Source: Stutzerimonas decontaminans
GTDB lineage: Bacteria > Pseudomonadota > Gammaproteobacteria > Pseudomonadales > Pseudomonadaceae
Direction of reading: 5' to 3'
Length of the DNA: 64,000 nt
Assembly: GCF_000661915.1 (NCBI RefSeq)
Contig: NZ_CP007509.1
Coordinates: 4,661,663 to 4,725,662, forward strand
Under the pieces are notes generated by a model, which was given only the letters and a program-made list of their open reading frames with translations, was not told where the DNA came from and did not search any database. Position 1 is the first letter of the stretch; the number at the start of each line of letters is the position of its first letter. Made by a program: the position numbers and the translations under genes. This document shows, piece after piece, positions 9,513 to 18,127 of this stretch.

Positions 9513-10289
9513 GTGCTGCACCTGACCTGCGGCGATCTGGCTGGCGACAGCGTGCGTGCGCTGCTGGCCAGGCACGAGCCCGATGTAAAGGTGCGGGTAT
9601 TGCGCGACGACCTGGCCGTCGGGCCTTTGAGCGACGTGGACAGCGCACCTTGCGCTGCTCGCGCCGCATTCTGGGAACAGGTCTGGCCCGCTGAGGTGAC
9701 TCCGCGCCCGGCCTTCGCCAACGATCTGGCGGCTGATGCACTCTGGCTAGCCGAGCTACCCAGCCCCGCCCCGGCCGTGACGGTCTGGCACGGCGACAGC
9801 GCATCCGAACAACTGCTGCTGGCGCGGATCGCCGCGGCGCTGCATGGCTCCCGCTGCGAGTTGTACGAAGTCCCCTGCGGCACCGGAGACAGCCGCGCCG
9901 GACAGCGCAAGGCGGTATCCATGCATTCACCCGACGCGCTCGCGGCGCTCTACCATCCCCAGGCCGTTTCGGCAGCACGCCAGGCCGAACTCGCCGCGGT
10001 CTGGCACGAGCAATGTGCCGGCTCGCATGAAATTCGCCGCTGGTATGAGGGTTCGTTTCGGGGCGAAGACTATCGGCTGATCGACGCGGCGCTGGTCGCT
10101 GCCAGCCCCGACAAATTCGCTCCGCTGGCGCGTGCAATGGCCGAGGTAATGGGCCATTGCGATGGTTTCTTCGCCACCGATTTCTTTCTCTACTGGCGCG
10201 CTCGCGAGCTGGCCGCTGCTGCGCAGCTGGAATTACTGGGCGATCCCGTAGCCGGCTACCGTGACCTGCAGGTACGCCGCCTCGGCTAA
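9513..10289 (+). CDS. DUF1835 domain-containing protein
   Basis: 258-aa cytoplasmic protein starting at a GTG five bases after the zinc-ribbon gene, so probably the third gene of the prlC operon. The N-terminal ~120 residues (MLHLTCGDLAGDSVRALL, then DDLAVGPLSD) fit DUF1835. The C-terminal part (EIRRWYEGSFRGEDYRLIDAAL) fits the helical DUF3658 region that often follows it. Function is unknown. Recognition is by overall pattern, without a database check. Confidence 0.8.
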   Translation: MLHLTCGDLAGDSVRALLARHEPDVKVRVLRDDLAVGPLSDVDSAPCAARAAFWEQVWPAEVTPRPAFANDLAADALWLAELPSPAPAVTVWHGDSASEQLLLARIAAALHGSRCELYEVPCGTGDSRAGQRKAVSMHSPDALAALYHPQAVSAARQAELAAVWHEQCAGSHEIRRWYEGSFRGEDYRLIDAALVAASPDKFAPLARAMAEVMGHCDGFFATDFFLYWRARELAAAAQLELLGDPVAGYRDLQVRRLG

Positions 10290-10328
10290 AAGCTTGCTGT
10301 TCGAGGACTGGGCAGGCCTACGGCCCAC

Positions 10329-10353
10329 TTCGCCGCGAGGGCGCGCCTCCCAC
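10329..10353 (-). repeat. REP-like palindrome, unit 1 of an inverted pair
   Basis: On the minus strand this reads GTGGGAGGCGCGCCCTCGCG then GCGAA. The identical 25-mer occurs on the plus strand at 22598-22622. With the unit at 10381 it forms a head-to-head pair in the gap between two convergent genes, a typical REP/BIME position. Confidence 0.75.
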
Positions 10354-10380
10354 AGGTTGTGGTGTGCACATGCTGCTTTG

Positions 10381-10405
10381 GTGGGAGGCCCGCCCCCGGG
10401 GCGAT
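10381..10405 (+). repeat. REP-like palindrome, unit 2 of an inverted pair
   Basis: GTGGGAGGCCCGCCCCCGGG then GCGAT is a diverged copy of the 10329 and 22598 units, in opposite orientation to its neighbour. It may act as a bidirectional transcript end for the DUF1835 and acyltransferase genes. Confidence 0.65.
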
Positions 10406-10443
10406 GCTTTTCAGCTTCTGGCTGTTGCGGTCGATATGGCCTC

Positions 10444-11514
10444 TCAGCCCTCGACCTTCGGCGTCGCCCGTCCCGGCTGCGGTGGCGAAGCAAACAGACG
10501 CTTGAGTTTCATCGCCGGCGCTTCGATCAGGTGCCAGGACAGCGCAGCGAGGATCAGCGTCGGCACAAAGGCGATCAGCGTCAGGCCGAGCACGCCGACC
10601 TGCGGACCGAAAAGGTAGATGGTCAGCTGTTGGAACGGGAAGGCGTAGATATACAGGCCATAGGAGAAATCGCCGTACTTGCCGAAACGCGAGATCAGCG
10701 GCAACGGCGCGTAGGCCAGGTAGAGCACCAGGTACGGCAGCGCGACGAAGTACACCAGCGGGCCGATATCGGTACGGAAGGTCGCCAGCAGCGCGGCGAA
10801 CAGCAGCGCCGCGATCCAGCCGCGCCAGGGGATGTCGTCGCGATAGAGAAACAGTGCCGAGCCGCTGTAGTAGAGCAGGCCGAGCTTGAAGATGTTCTTG
10901 ATGAAGTAGGACTCGATTCCCAGCTTGCCCAGCAGCCAGAAATGCCCGACCGCGAGCACGGCGATCGGCAGGAAGATCAGCCGGCGCTTGAGGAAACCGG
11001 TCAGCCCGAGAATCATCACGCCGATGTACATCAGCACTTCCAGCGGCAGCGTCCACAGCGAGCCGTTGACCACGTCCGGATAGATATTGCCGGTGAATAC
11101 GCCGGGCAGTTCGTAGCGCGTCACCAGCAGGATGTTCTGCAGATAGGTCCAGGTGCCGTCGGCGGCCAGATAGCGCGCGAGGTCGAACTGCGTGACCAGT
11201 GGCCCGATGACGAAGGCCGAGAGCAATACCGCGACGATCAGCGCCGGAAAGATGCGTAGCGCTCGCTTTATCAGAAAGCTTTTCGGACTGCTGCTGGCCA
11301 GCCAGGACGAGGCGATCAGGTAGCCGCTCATGACGAAGAAGATGCCGACGGCGATCGAGCCGCCCTTCTCATAGCCGGTCAGCAGCGTCAGTGGTTCGTC
11401 TTCGCGACGGCCGACCAGCGGGTAGCTGTGGGCGAACAGCACCAGAGCAGCGGCGAAGAAGCGCAGGAAATCGAAGTTGTTTTCCCGGGTGTGTAAGGAA
11501 CCGGTGGGATGCAT
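10444..11514 (-). CDS. Acyltransferase 3 family membrane protein
   Basis: 356-aa inner-membrane protein with about ten hydrophobic segments and the acyltransferase-3 opening NNFDFLRFFAAALVLFAHSY, where the Arg and His are the conserved family pair. The start is ATG 11514, preceded by AGGAG at 6 bases; an upstream in-frame extension to 11658 has no Shine-Dalgarno. Family members (OafA-like) O-acylate lipopolysaccharide O-antigen, exopolysaccharide or other envelope glycans. No glycan gene cluster adjoins it, so the target is unknown. It ends in a charged cytoplasmic tail. Confidence 0.88.
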   Translation of the reverse strand: MHPTGSLHTRENNFDFLRFFAAALVLFAHSYPLVGRREDEPLTLLTGYEKGGSIAVGIFFVMSGYLIASSWLASSSPKSFLIKRALRIFPALIVAVLLSAFVIGPLVTQFDLARYLAADGTWTYLQNILLVTRYELPGVFTGNIYPDVVNGSLWTLPLEVLMYIGVMILGLTGFLKRRLIFLPIAVLAVGHFWLLGKLGIESYFIKNIFKLGLLYYSGSALFLYRDDIPWRGWIAALLFAALLATFRTDIGPLVYFVALPYLVLYLAYAPLPLISRFGKYGDFSYGLYIYAFPFQQLTIYLFGPQVGVLGLTLIAFVPTLILAALSWHLIEAPAMKLKRLFASPPQPGRATPKVEG

Positions 11515-11778
11515 GGTCTGCTCCTGACTGTCGGCAGTGGCTGGAAGCTGAAGTGCACTGGAGTGCAATGCCGGTACTGCCGGATCGGTCGCCGGAGGCG
11601 CCCTGATCATCCTTTTGTTGTTTGCCGGCCGGCTCCAATTCGGGAAGCGCGGAAGCACAGCGCTCGCCCGATCAGCCTCCTTTGTCCGGACCTGTAAGCA
11701 AATGTTCCCGAGGCAACCGACGGGCGGTAGCGGTTGCCATCGATCAGTTGGGCTGGCGCGCGGTCGACGAGCCGTTTA

Positions 11779-11794
11779 CTGTATATATAAACAG
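11779..11794 (+). promoter_or_regulatory. LexA (SOS) box
   Basis: CTGTATATATAAACAG matches the gammaproteobacterial LexA consensus CTG-N10-CAG with an AT-rich centre. It ends 15 bases before the radical SAM gene start at 11810, where bound LexA would block the promoter. The P. aeruginosa homologue (PA0069) is, as I recall, in the LexA regulon. Confidence 0.85.
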
Positions 11795-11809
11795 CATTTG
11801 GCCACGACC

Positions 11810-12874
11810 ATGACCCTGCCCATTTCTACACCACGCGGCCGCGGTACGGCGGTGAACCCGGACAACCGCTTCGCGCCCATGCGCAGCGAGGCCTATGACG
11901 ATGGCTGGGAACAGGACGTGCCGCCGACCCGCGCCACCGAGGTGCGCCGCGAGATCGCCAAATCGGTGCTGACGCGCAACCAATCGCCGGATGTTGGCTT
12001 CGATCGCTCGGTAAATCCCTATCGCGGCTGCGAACATGGTTGCATCTACTGTTTCGCACGGCCGACGCACGCGTACTGGGATCTCTCACCCGGCATCGAT
12101 TTCGAAACGAAACTGATCGCCAAGACCAACCTCGCCGAGCGGCTGGAGGCCGAGCTGAGCAAGCCGGGCTACGTGCCGCAACCGATCGCGCTGGGGGTAA
12201 ACACCGATGCCTATCAGCCACTCGAGCGCGAGCAGCGGCTGACGCGCCAGGCGCTGGAAGTCCTGCTGCGTTTCAAGCACCCCGTGCACATCATCACCAA
12301 GGGTTCGCTGGTGTTGCGCGATCTCGATCTGCTGGTACCGCTGGCCGAGCAGCGGCTGGTGAGCGTGTCGGTCAGCCTCACGACCCTGGACGACGAGCTC
12401 AAACGCATCATGGAGCCACGCGCGGCCTCACCGACGGCGCGCCTACGGGTATTGCGCACGCTGCACGAAGCCGGCGTGCCGGTCAGCGTGATGTGTGCGC
12501 CGATGATTCCGATGATCAACGACATGGAGCTGGAGCGGATGCTCGAAGCCGCCCGCGAAGCCGGTGCGCGCTCCGCGGGCTACGTGCTGCTGCGCCTGCC
12601 GCATGAGGTGGCCGAGCTGTTCGAAGGTTGGCTGCAGGAGCATTTTCCGCAGCGCGCCGCCCATGTCATGAGCCTGGTACGCCAGTCGCGTGGCGGCAAG
12701 GATTACGACAGCCGCTTCGGCAGTCGCATGCGCGGTGAAGGCCAGTTCGCCCAGCTGCTGGCCCAGCGTTTTCAGCTGGCCTGCAAGCGGCTGGGTTTCA
12801 ACCGACGGGATCAGAACTACGGCCTGGATTGCAGCCTTTTCGCGCCGCCTGGTCAGCAGCTGAGCCTGATCTGA
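11810..12874 (+). CDS. PA0069-family radical SAM protein, SOS-controlled
   Basis: 354-aa radical SAM enzyme. The 4Fe-4S cluster motif is Cys74-x3-Cys78-x2-Cys81 (RGCEHGCIYCFARPTHAY), the SplB-like arrangement also seen in the Rv2578c family. The ATG at 11810 is the first start after the LexA box and gives the family N-terminus STPRGRGTAVNPDNRF. An upstream in-frame extension runs through the operator and is rejected. The reaction is not known. Control by LexA and the distant relation to spore photoproduct lyase suggest a role linked to DNA damage, but that is inference. Confidence 0.92.
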   Translation: MTLPISTPRGRGTAVNPDNRFAPMRSEAYDDGWEQDVPPTRATEVRREIAKSVLTRNQSPDVGFDRSVNPYRGCEHGCIYCFARPTHAYWDLSPGIDFETKLIAKTNLAERLEAELSKPGYVPQPIALGVNTDAYQPLEREQRLTRQALEVLLRFKHPVHIITKGSLVLRDLDLLVPLAEQRLVSVSVSLTTLDDELKRIMEPRAASPTARLRVLRTLHEAGVPVSVMCAPMIPMINDMELERMLEAAREAGARSAGYVLLRLPHEVAELFEGWLQEHFPQRAAHVMSLVRQSRGGKDYDSRFGSRMRGEGQFAQLLAQRFQLACKRLGFNRRDQNYGLDCSLFAPPGQQLSLI

Positions 12875-13301
12875 GCGGTTGCCCGACGGTAGGGGCCTAG
12901 GATGGATGCCGCGTCATCCATCCACCGTGACGCATACTGCCACTCATCGTGCTGGGGCCCGGCCTGGGCTGCGCGCGGGTGCCATCAGACGCGTGGAAAA
13001 TGCTTCGCAGTTTTCCACCCTACGCGGCGGATCAGTGGATGTAGGTGGAGTCACGTCCGCAGGCAGGAGGGGGCAAACGCGTAGAAAACGCTTCGCGGTT
13101 TTTCCCCCTACGCAGCGGATCGGCGGTCGTAGGGTGGATGGCGCTTCACCCATCCACCGCAACGCAGGGATGCATTGCGGTACGGGGTCGATGACGCAGC
13201 CCATCGTCCTCGGTCGTCGCGCCCGTCCGCCAGGCGCGCCCGCAAGGAACTATCCCAACCCGCTGTCGCACCAATCCCTGTATTCCTGCACCGGAGGCAT
13301 C
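12875..13301. repeat. Cluster of short palindromic repeats in a gene-free gap
   Basis: This 427-bp gap holds no convincing gene. It carries at least four related palindromes: 12890-12930 (GTAGGGGCCTAGGATGGATG, then CATCCATCCACCG), 12993-13024 (GTGGAAAATGCTTCGCAG, then TTTTCCACCCTACG), 13081-13112 (GTAGAAAACGCTTCGCGG, then TTTTTCCCCCTACG) and 13128-13160 (CGTAGGGTGGATGGCGCTTC, then ACCCATCCACCG). All share the signature GTAGGGTGGA/TCCACCCTAC around a GCTTCGC-type loop. A solitary copy lies at 4808-4839. Confidence 0.75.
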
Positions 13302-13565
13302 GTGGACTGGATCGATCTGCTGCAATGGCCGGCCATGGTGGTCACGGTGATCGCCGCCTGGCTGATCGGCTCGCTACAACCTGGGCGGCGTTTCGTCGGC
13401 TTCTGCTGTTTCCTGCTGAGCAACCTGCTGTGGGTGATCTGGGGCTGGCATGCCGAGGCCTGGGCGCTGATTACGCTGCAGGTCTGCCTGGCGCTGATGA
13501 ACCTGCGCGGCGTGAAGAAGAACGATGCCCCCGCACAGCCCGAGCCAGACACTCCCCGCGCTTAA
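13302..13565 (+). CDS. Small membrane protein, two TM helices
   Basis: 87-aa protein from a GTG at 13302 behind a strong GGAGG. Two hydrophobic stretches (about residues 7-24 and 30-48, then a third weaker one to residue 65) precede a charged tail ending in PDTPRA. It lies immediately upstream of the cytochrome oxidase locus, as a small membrane protein does in other pseudomonads, but no function can be assigned. Longer upstream starts run through the repeat cluster and are rejected. Confidence 0.7.
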   Translation: MDWIDLLQWPAMVVTVIAAWLIGSLQPGRRFVGFCCFLLSNLLWVIWGWHAEAWALITLQVCLALMNLRGVKKNDAPAQPEPDTPRA

Positions 13566-13566
13566 A

Positions 13567-13594
13567 TTGCGAGAGTGCGATCGCTGTCTATACT
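13567..13594 (+). promoter_or_regulatory. Candidate sigma70 promoter upstream of coxB
   Basis: TTGCGA and TATACT separated by 16 bases, starting two bases after the preceding stop codon and about 200 bases before coxB. The -10 match is good and the -35 is moderate. The long leader between this and coxB contains no gene. Confidence 0.4.
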
Positions 13595-13797
13595 CCGAAT
13601 CGTAGGCGTACCTGATTGAGTTCCGACTGCGCGTGCAAGCGTCCAGCTCAACCCCGAGCGTTTCGGTGGTCGTGCTGGGCAGAATCGGACTGATCGAAAA
13701 CGTAGCTGGCATGACGGGAATGGTTTCCCCGGCCAGCCGATTTTCGGCGGTGCGATGGCGGTCGGCGGGATAACAAGAATCATAAGGGGAACCCGCA

Positions 13798-14931
13798 ATG
13801 TCTCGACATCCATGCATCTGGATGGGGCTTGGGCTTTGGGCAATATTCGGCCAGGCTCAGGCGGCCTGGGACGTGAACATGCGCTCCGGTGCCACCGACG
13901 TCAGTCGGTCGGTGTTCGATCTGCACATGGCGATTTTCTGGATCTGCGTGGTCATCGGCCTGCTGGTGTTCGGCGTGATGATCTATTCGATGATCGCGCA
14001 CCGCCGCTCCAAGCGTCAGCATTCCGCTCACTTCCATGAGAACACCCGCGTCGAGGTGCTCTGGACGGTCATCCCGCTGCTGATCCTGGTGGGTATGGCG
14101 GTCCCGGCGACGCGCACGCTGATCCACATCTACGACTCCAGCGAATCCGACGTCGACGTGCAGATCACCGGCTACCAGTGGAAGTGGCACTACAAGTATC
14201 TGGGCGAGGATGTGGAATTCTTCAGCAACCTCACCACGCCGCGCGAACAGATCAACAACCAGGCGCCCAAGGGCGAGCACTACCTGCTGGAAGTCGACGA
14301 GCCGCTGGTGATCCCTGTCGGCGCCAAGGTGCGCTTCCTGATCACCGCGGCCGACGTCATCCACTCCTGGTGGGTGCCGGATCTGGCGGTGAAAAAGGAC
14401 GCCATCCCCGGCTTCATCAACGAATCCTGGACCCGCGTCGAGCAGCCCGGCATCTACCGCGGCCAGTGCACCGAGCTGTGCGGCAAGGACCACGGCTTCA
14501 TGCCGGTGGTGGTGGAGGTCAAGTCGCAGGAGGACTACGCCACCTGGCTCGCCGAGAAGAAGGCCGAAGCCGCCAAGCTGGCCGAACTGACCAGCAAGGA
14601 ATGGACGCTGGCAGAGCTCTCCGAGCGCGGCCAGAAGGTCTACCAGACCGCGTGCGCCTCCTGCCACCAGGCCGGCGGCGAAGGCATCCCGCCGATGTTC
14701 CCGGCCCTCAAGGGCTCGGCCATCGCCACCGGCGACATCGAGGCGCACATCGACATCGTGGTCAACGGCAAGCCGGGGACCGCCATGGCGGCGTTCGGCA
14801 AGCAGCTGTCGGAGGTCGATCTGGCCGCGGTCATCACCTACGAGCGCAACGCCTGGGGCAACAAGACCGACGACATGGTCACGCCGAAAGACGTGCTCGA
14901 CTTCAAACAGGCCGAAGAAGCCACCCAGTAA
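13798..14931 (+). CDS. coxB: Cytochrome c oxidase subunit II with fused cytochrome c domain
   Basis: Electron-entry subunit of the aa3-type terminal oxidase, 377 aa. It has a signal peptide (ends ...FGQAQA), two transmembrane helices (about residues 38-60 and 82-102), then the periplasmic cupredoxin domain with the binuclear CuA site Cys224-x3-Cys228, His232 and Met235 (CTELCGKDHGFM). A C-terminal cytochrome c domain carries heme motif Cys286-Ala-Ser-Cys289-His290. This fusion is the caa3-like architecture known for pseudomonad aa3 oxidases. First gene of the cox locus; coxA follows after 12 bases. Confidence 0.97.
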   Translation: MSRHPCIWMGLGLWAIFGQAQAAWDVNMRSGATDVSRSVFDLHMAIFWICVVIGLLVFGVMIYSMIAHRRSKRQHSAHFHENTRVEVLWTVIPLLILVGMAVPATRTLIHIYDSSESDVDVQITGYQWKWHYKYLGEDVEFFSNLTTPREQINNQAPKGEHYLLEVDEPLVIPVGAKVRFLITAADVIHSWWVPDLAVKKDAIPGFINESWTRVEQPGIYRGQCTELCGKDHGFMPVVVEVKSQEDYATWLAEKKAEAAKLAELTSKEWTLAELSERGQKVYQTACASCHQAGGEGIPPMFPALKGSAIATGDIEAHIDIVVNGKPGTAMAAFGKQLSEVDLAAVITYERNAWGNKTDDMVTPKDVLDFKQAEEATQ

Positions 14932-14943
14932 GAGGATCAGGTG

Positions 14944-16581
14944 ATGAGTGCAGTGATCGACGACCATGGTCATGTCGGGCATGACCACCACCACGGGCCG
15001 GCGAAGGGGCTCTCGCGCTGGCTGCTGACCACCAACCACAAGGACATCGGCTCGATGTATCTGTGGTTCAGCTTCTGCGCGTTCCTGCTCGGCGGCTCGA
15101 TGGCGATGGTGATCCGCGCCGAACTGTTCCAGCCGGGGCTGCAGATCGTGCAGCCGGAATTCTTCAACCAGATGACCACCATGCACGGCCTGATAATGGT
15201 CTTCGGCGCGGTGATGCCGGCCTTCGTCGGCCTGGCCAACTGGATGATCCCGCTGATGATCGGCGCGCCGGACATGGCGCTGCCGCGGATGAACAACTTC
15301 AGCTTCTGGCTGCTGCCGGCGGCCTTCGGCCTGCTGGTGAGCACGCTGTTCATGGAAGGCGGCGGACCGAACTTTGGCTGGACCTTCTATGCGCCGCTAT
15401 CGACGACCTACGCGCCGGAGTCGGTGACCTTCTTCATCTTCGCCATCCACCTGATGGGCATCAGCTCGATCATGGGCGCGATCAACGTGATCGCCACCAT
15501 CCTCAACCTGCGCGCGCCAGGCATGACGCTGATGAAGATGCCGCTGTTCGTCTGGACCTGGCTGATCACCGCCTTCCTCCTGATCGCGGTGATGCCGGTG
15601 CTGGCGGGCGTGGTGACCATGATGCTGATGGACATCCATTTCGGCACCAGCTTCTTCAGCGCCGCCGGCGGTGGCGACCCGGTGCTGTTCCAGCACGTGT
15701 TCTGGTTCTTCGGCCACCCCGAGGTGTACATCATGATCCTGCCGGCGTTCGGCGCGGTCAGCTCGATCATCCCGGCGTTCAGCCGCAAGCCGCTGTTCGG
15801 CTACACCTCGATGGTCTACGCCACCGGCGCCATCGCCTTCCTCTCCTTCATCGTCTGGGCACACCACATGTTCACCGTCGGCATTCCGCTGACCGGCGAG
15901 CTGTTCTTCATGTACGCGACCATGCTGATCGCCGTGCCCACCGGGGTGAAGGTGTTCAACTGGGTGTCGACCATGTGGCGCGGCTCGCTGACCTTCGAGG
16001 CGCCGATGCTGTTCGCCGTGGCCTTCGTCATCCTCTTCACCATCGGCGGCTTCTCCGGGCTGATGCTGGCCATTGCCCCGGCGGACTTCCAGTACCACGA
16101 CACCTACTTCGTGGTGGCGCACTTCCACTACGTGCTGGTGCCGGGGGCGATCTTCGGCATCTTCGCCTCGGCCTACTACTGGCTGCCGAAGTGGACCGGG
16201 CACATGTACGACGAAACCCTGGCCAAGCTGCATTTCTGGATGAGTTTTGTCGGTATGAACCTGGCGTTCTTCCCGATGCACTTCGTCGGCCTGGCCGGCA
16301 TGCCGCGGCGCATCCCTGACTACAACATGATGTTCGCCAACTTCAACATGGTCTCCAGCGTCGGCGCCTTCATGTTCGGCGCCACGCAGCTGCTGTTCCT
16401 GTTCATCGTCATCAAATGCATCCGCGGTGGCGTGCCGGCACCGGCCAAACCCTGGGACGGCGCCGAGGGCCTGGAATGGAGCGTGCCGTCGCCGGCGCCC
16501 TACCACACCTTCCAGACGCCGCCGGACATGAGCGATGTGCACGAACACCGCAAGGGCACCGGCGGGGAGCTGACGCCGTGA
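14944..16581 (+). CDS. coxA: Cytochrome c oxidase subunit I
   Basis: Catalytic heme-copper subunit, 545 aa with twelve predicted membrane helices. Visible landmarks are the N-terminal TTNHKDIGSMYLWF, the CuB region FWFFGHPEVYIMILPAFG containing the His-Tyr cross-link pair, the HHMF motif (WAHHMFTVGIP), and the heme a3/heme a ligands in HDTYFVVAHFHYVL. The K-channel and D-channel regions look intact, as expected of an A-type oxidase. ATG 14944 has GAGGA 8 bases upstream; the in-frame GTG at 14941 is the alternative. Confidence 0.97.
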   Translation: MSAVIDDHGHVGHDHHHGPAKGLSRWLLTTNHKDIGSMYLWFSFCAFLLGGSMAMVIRAELFQPGLQIVQPEFFNQMTTMHGLIMVFGAVMPAFVGLANWMIPLMIGAPDMALPRMNNFSFWLLPAAFGLLVSTLFMEGGGPNFGWTFYAPLSTTYAPESVTFFIFAIHLMGISSIMGAINVIATILNLRAPGMTLMKMPLFVWTWLITAFLLIAVMPVLAGVVTMMLMDIHFGTSFFSAAGGGDPVLFQHVFWFFGHPEVYIMILPAFGAVSSIIPAFSRKPLFGYTSMVYATGAIAFLSFIVWAHHMFTVGIPLTGELFFMYATMLIAVPTGVKVFNWVSTMWRGSLTFEAPMLFAVAFVILFTIGGFSGLMLAIAPADFQYHDTYFVVAHFHYVLVPGAIFGIFASAYYWLPKWTGHMYDETLAKLHFWMSFVGMNLAFFPMHFVGLAGMPRRIPDYNMMFANFNMVSSVGAFMFGATQLLFLFIVIKCIRGGVPAPAKPWDGAEGLEWSVPSPAPYHTFQTPPDMSDVHEHRKGTGGELTP

Positions 16582-16654
16582 GCAGGCAACACGGGCTCGC
16601 TGGCGGGCCCGGCCGGGCTTGCCAGGTCGACCACCATCAAACGGGGAGACTGCC

Positions 16655-17230
16655 ATGAACGAGTCCCTGTCCACTCGCCGCCTGGTCCGCCGCCTCGTAT
16701 TCGTCGTGATCGCCATGTTCGGCTTTGGCTTCCTGCTGGTACCGATCTACGACGTCATGTGCCAGGCCTTCGGCATCAACGGCAAGACCGCTGGCGCCTA
16801 CACTGGCGTGCAGAGCGCCGACGAGGCGCGCGCGGTGCGGGTGCAGTTCCTCGCCACCAACGCCGCCGATATGCAATGGCAGTTCGGCCCGCAGGCTGAC
16901 CAGATCAGCGTGCACCCGGGCGCCAGCCAGGAGATCCGCTTCGTCGCCTACAACCCCACCGACAAGCCGATGACCGCCCAGGCGATTCCCAGCGTCTCGC
17001 CGTCGCGGGCCGCCGCCTACTTTCACAAGACCGAGTGCTTCTGCTTCACCCAGCAGGTGTTGCAGCCGGGCGAGCGCATCGAGATGCCGGTGCGGTTCAT
17101 CGTCGATCGCGACCTGCCCGCCGACGTGCACAACCTGACCCTCGCCTACACGCTGTTCGACATAACGTCCCGCCAGCCGCCAGTGGCCGCCAACGCCACA
17201 TCGGCCCCGGCCAAGGAGAGTCTGCAATGA
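16655..17230 (+). CDS. ctaG: Cytochrome c oxidase assembly protein CtaG (Cox11)
   Basis: Copper chaperone that loads CuB into subunit I. 191 aa with one N-terminal membrane anchor (about residues 12-32) and a periplasmic immunoglobulin-like domain. It contains the copper-binding signature ECFCFTQQ (Cys-Phe-Cys). GGGGAGACTGCC provides the ribosome site. Its stop overlaps the coxC start. About 70 bases between coxA and this gene hold only an unconvincing 26-codon frame. Confidence 0.95.
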   Translation: MNESLSTRRLVRRLVFVVIAMFGFGFLLVPIYDVMCQAFGINGKTAGAYTGVQSADEARAVRVQFLATNAADMQWQFGPQADQISVHPGASQEIRFVAYNPTDKPMTAQAIPSVSPSRAAAYFHKTECFCFTQQVLQPGERIEMPVRFIVDRDLPADVHNLTLAYTLFDITSRQPPVAANATSAPAKESLQ

Positions 17231-18123
17231 GCCAACAGACCACCCACGAGCAGTACTACGTCCCTGATCAAAGCAAATGGCCGATCATCGCCACCATCGC
17301 CCTGCTGGTCACCTTCTATGGCCTGGGCAGCTGGTTCAACGACCTCAAGGCCGCACGTGATTCGTCCAACGGACCGCTGATCTTCTTCGTCGGCGCGCTG
17401 CTGATCGCCTACATGATGTTCGGCTGGTTCGGTGCCGTGGTGAAGGAAAGCCGCGCCGGGCTGTACAGCGCACAGATGGACCGCTCGTTCCGCTGGGGCA
17501 TGAGCTGGTTCATTTTCTCGGAGGTGATGTTCTTTCTCGCCTTCTTCGGCGCGCTGTTCTACATCCGCTACTGGGCTGGCCCCTGGCTCGCCGGCGAAGG
17601 CGACAAGGGCATCAGCAACATGCTCTGGCCCAACTTCGAATACACCTGGCCACTGCTCAACACCCCAGATCCCAAGCTCTATCCGGCACCGGAAGGCACC
17701 ATCAGCGCCTGGGGCCTGCCGCTGATCAACACCATCCTGCTGGTCAGCTCCAGCTTCACCCTGACCTGGGCGCACCACGCGCTGCGCAAGAACAATCGCC
17801 AGCACCTGAAGATCGGCCTGGCGCTGACCGTGCTGCTCGGCGCCGCGTTCCTGGTCCTGCAGATCGAAGAATACGTACATGCCTACACCGAACTCGGGCT
17901 GACTCTGGGCTCGGGCATCTACGGCGCGACCTTTTTCATGCTAACGGGCTTTCACGGCGCCCACGTGACCATGGGCGCGATCATCCTCACGGTGATGCTG
18001 GTGCGCATCCTGCGCGGGCACTTCAGCCCGGAGCAGCACTTCGGTTTCGAGGCGGCGGCCTGGTACTGGCACTTCGTCGACGTGGTGTGGATCGCGCTGT
18101 TCGTCTTCGTCTATGTGATCTAG
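17227..18123 (+). CDS. coxC: Cytochrome c oxidase subunit III
   Basis: Seven-helix subunit III, 298 aa, which stabilises subunit I and its proton-entry route. Recognised from the N-terminal HEQYYVPDQSKWPII, the helix pair SWFIFSEVMFFLAFFGALF with its conserved Glu, and the C-terminal EAAAWYWHFVDVVWIALFVFVYV ending. The start overlaps the ctaG stop by four bases (ATGA). A small minus-strand membrane gene follows convergently. Confidence 0.96.
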   Translation: MSQQTTHEQYYVPDQSKWPIIATIALLVTFYGLGSWFNDLKAARDSSNGPLIFFVGALLIAYMMFGWFGAVVKESRAGLYSAQMDRSFRWGMSWFIFSEVMFFLAFFGALFYIRYWAGPWLAGEGDKGISNMLWPNFEYTWPLLNTPDPKLYPAPEGTISAWGLPLINTILLVSSSFTLTWAHHALRKNNRQHLKIGLALTVLLGAAFLVLQIEEYVHAYTELGLTLGSGIYGATFFMLTGFHGAHVTMGAIILTVMLVRILRGHFSPEQHFGFEAAAWYWHFVDVVWIALFVFVYVI

Positions 18124-18127
18124 CGAA

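Noticed and set aside
16578..16658. 26-codon frame between coxA and ctaG, overlapping both
   Set aside because: Position resembles the small assembly ORFs of some cox operons, but the peptide has no membrane helix and no similarity I can recognise.
13780..16716. Long minus-strand frames (468 and 439 codons) over coxB and coxA
   Set aside because: The predicted proteins are His/Arg/Asp-rich with no domain, while the opposite strand encodes complete oxidase subunits.
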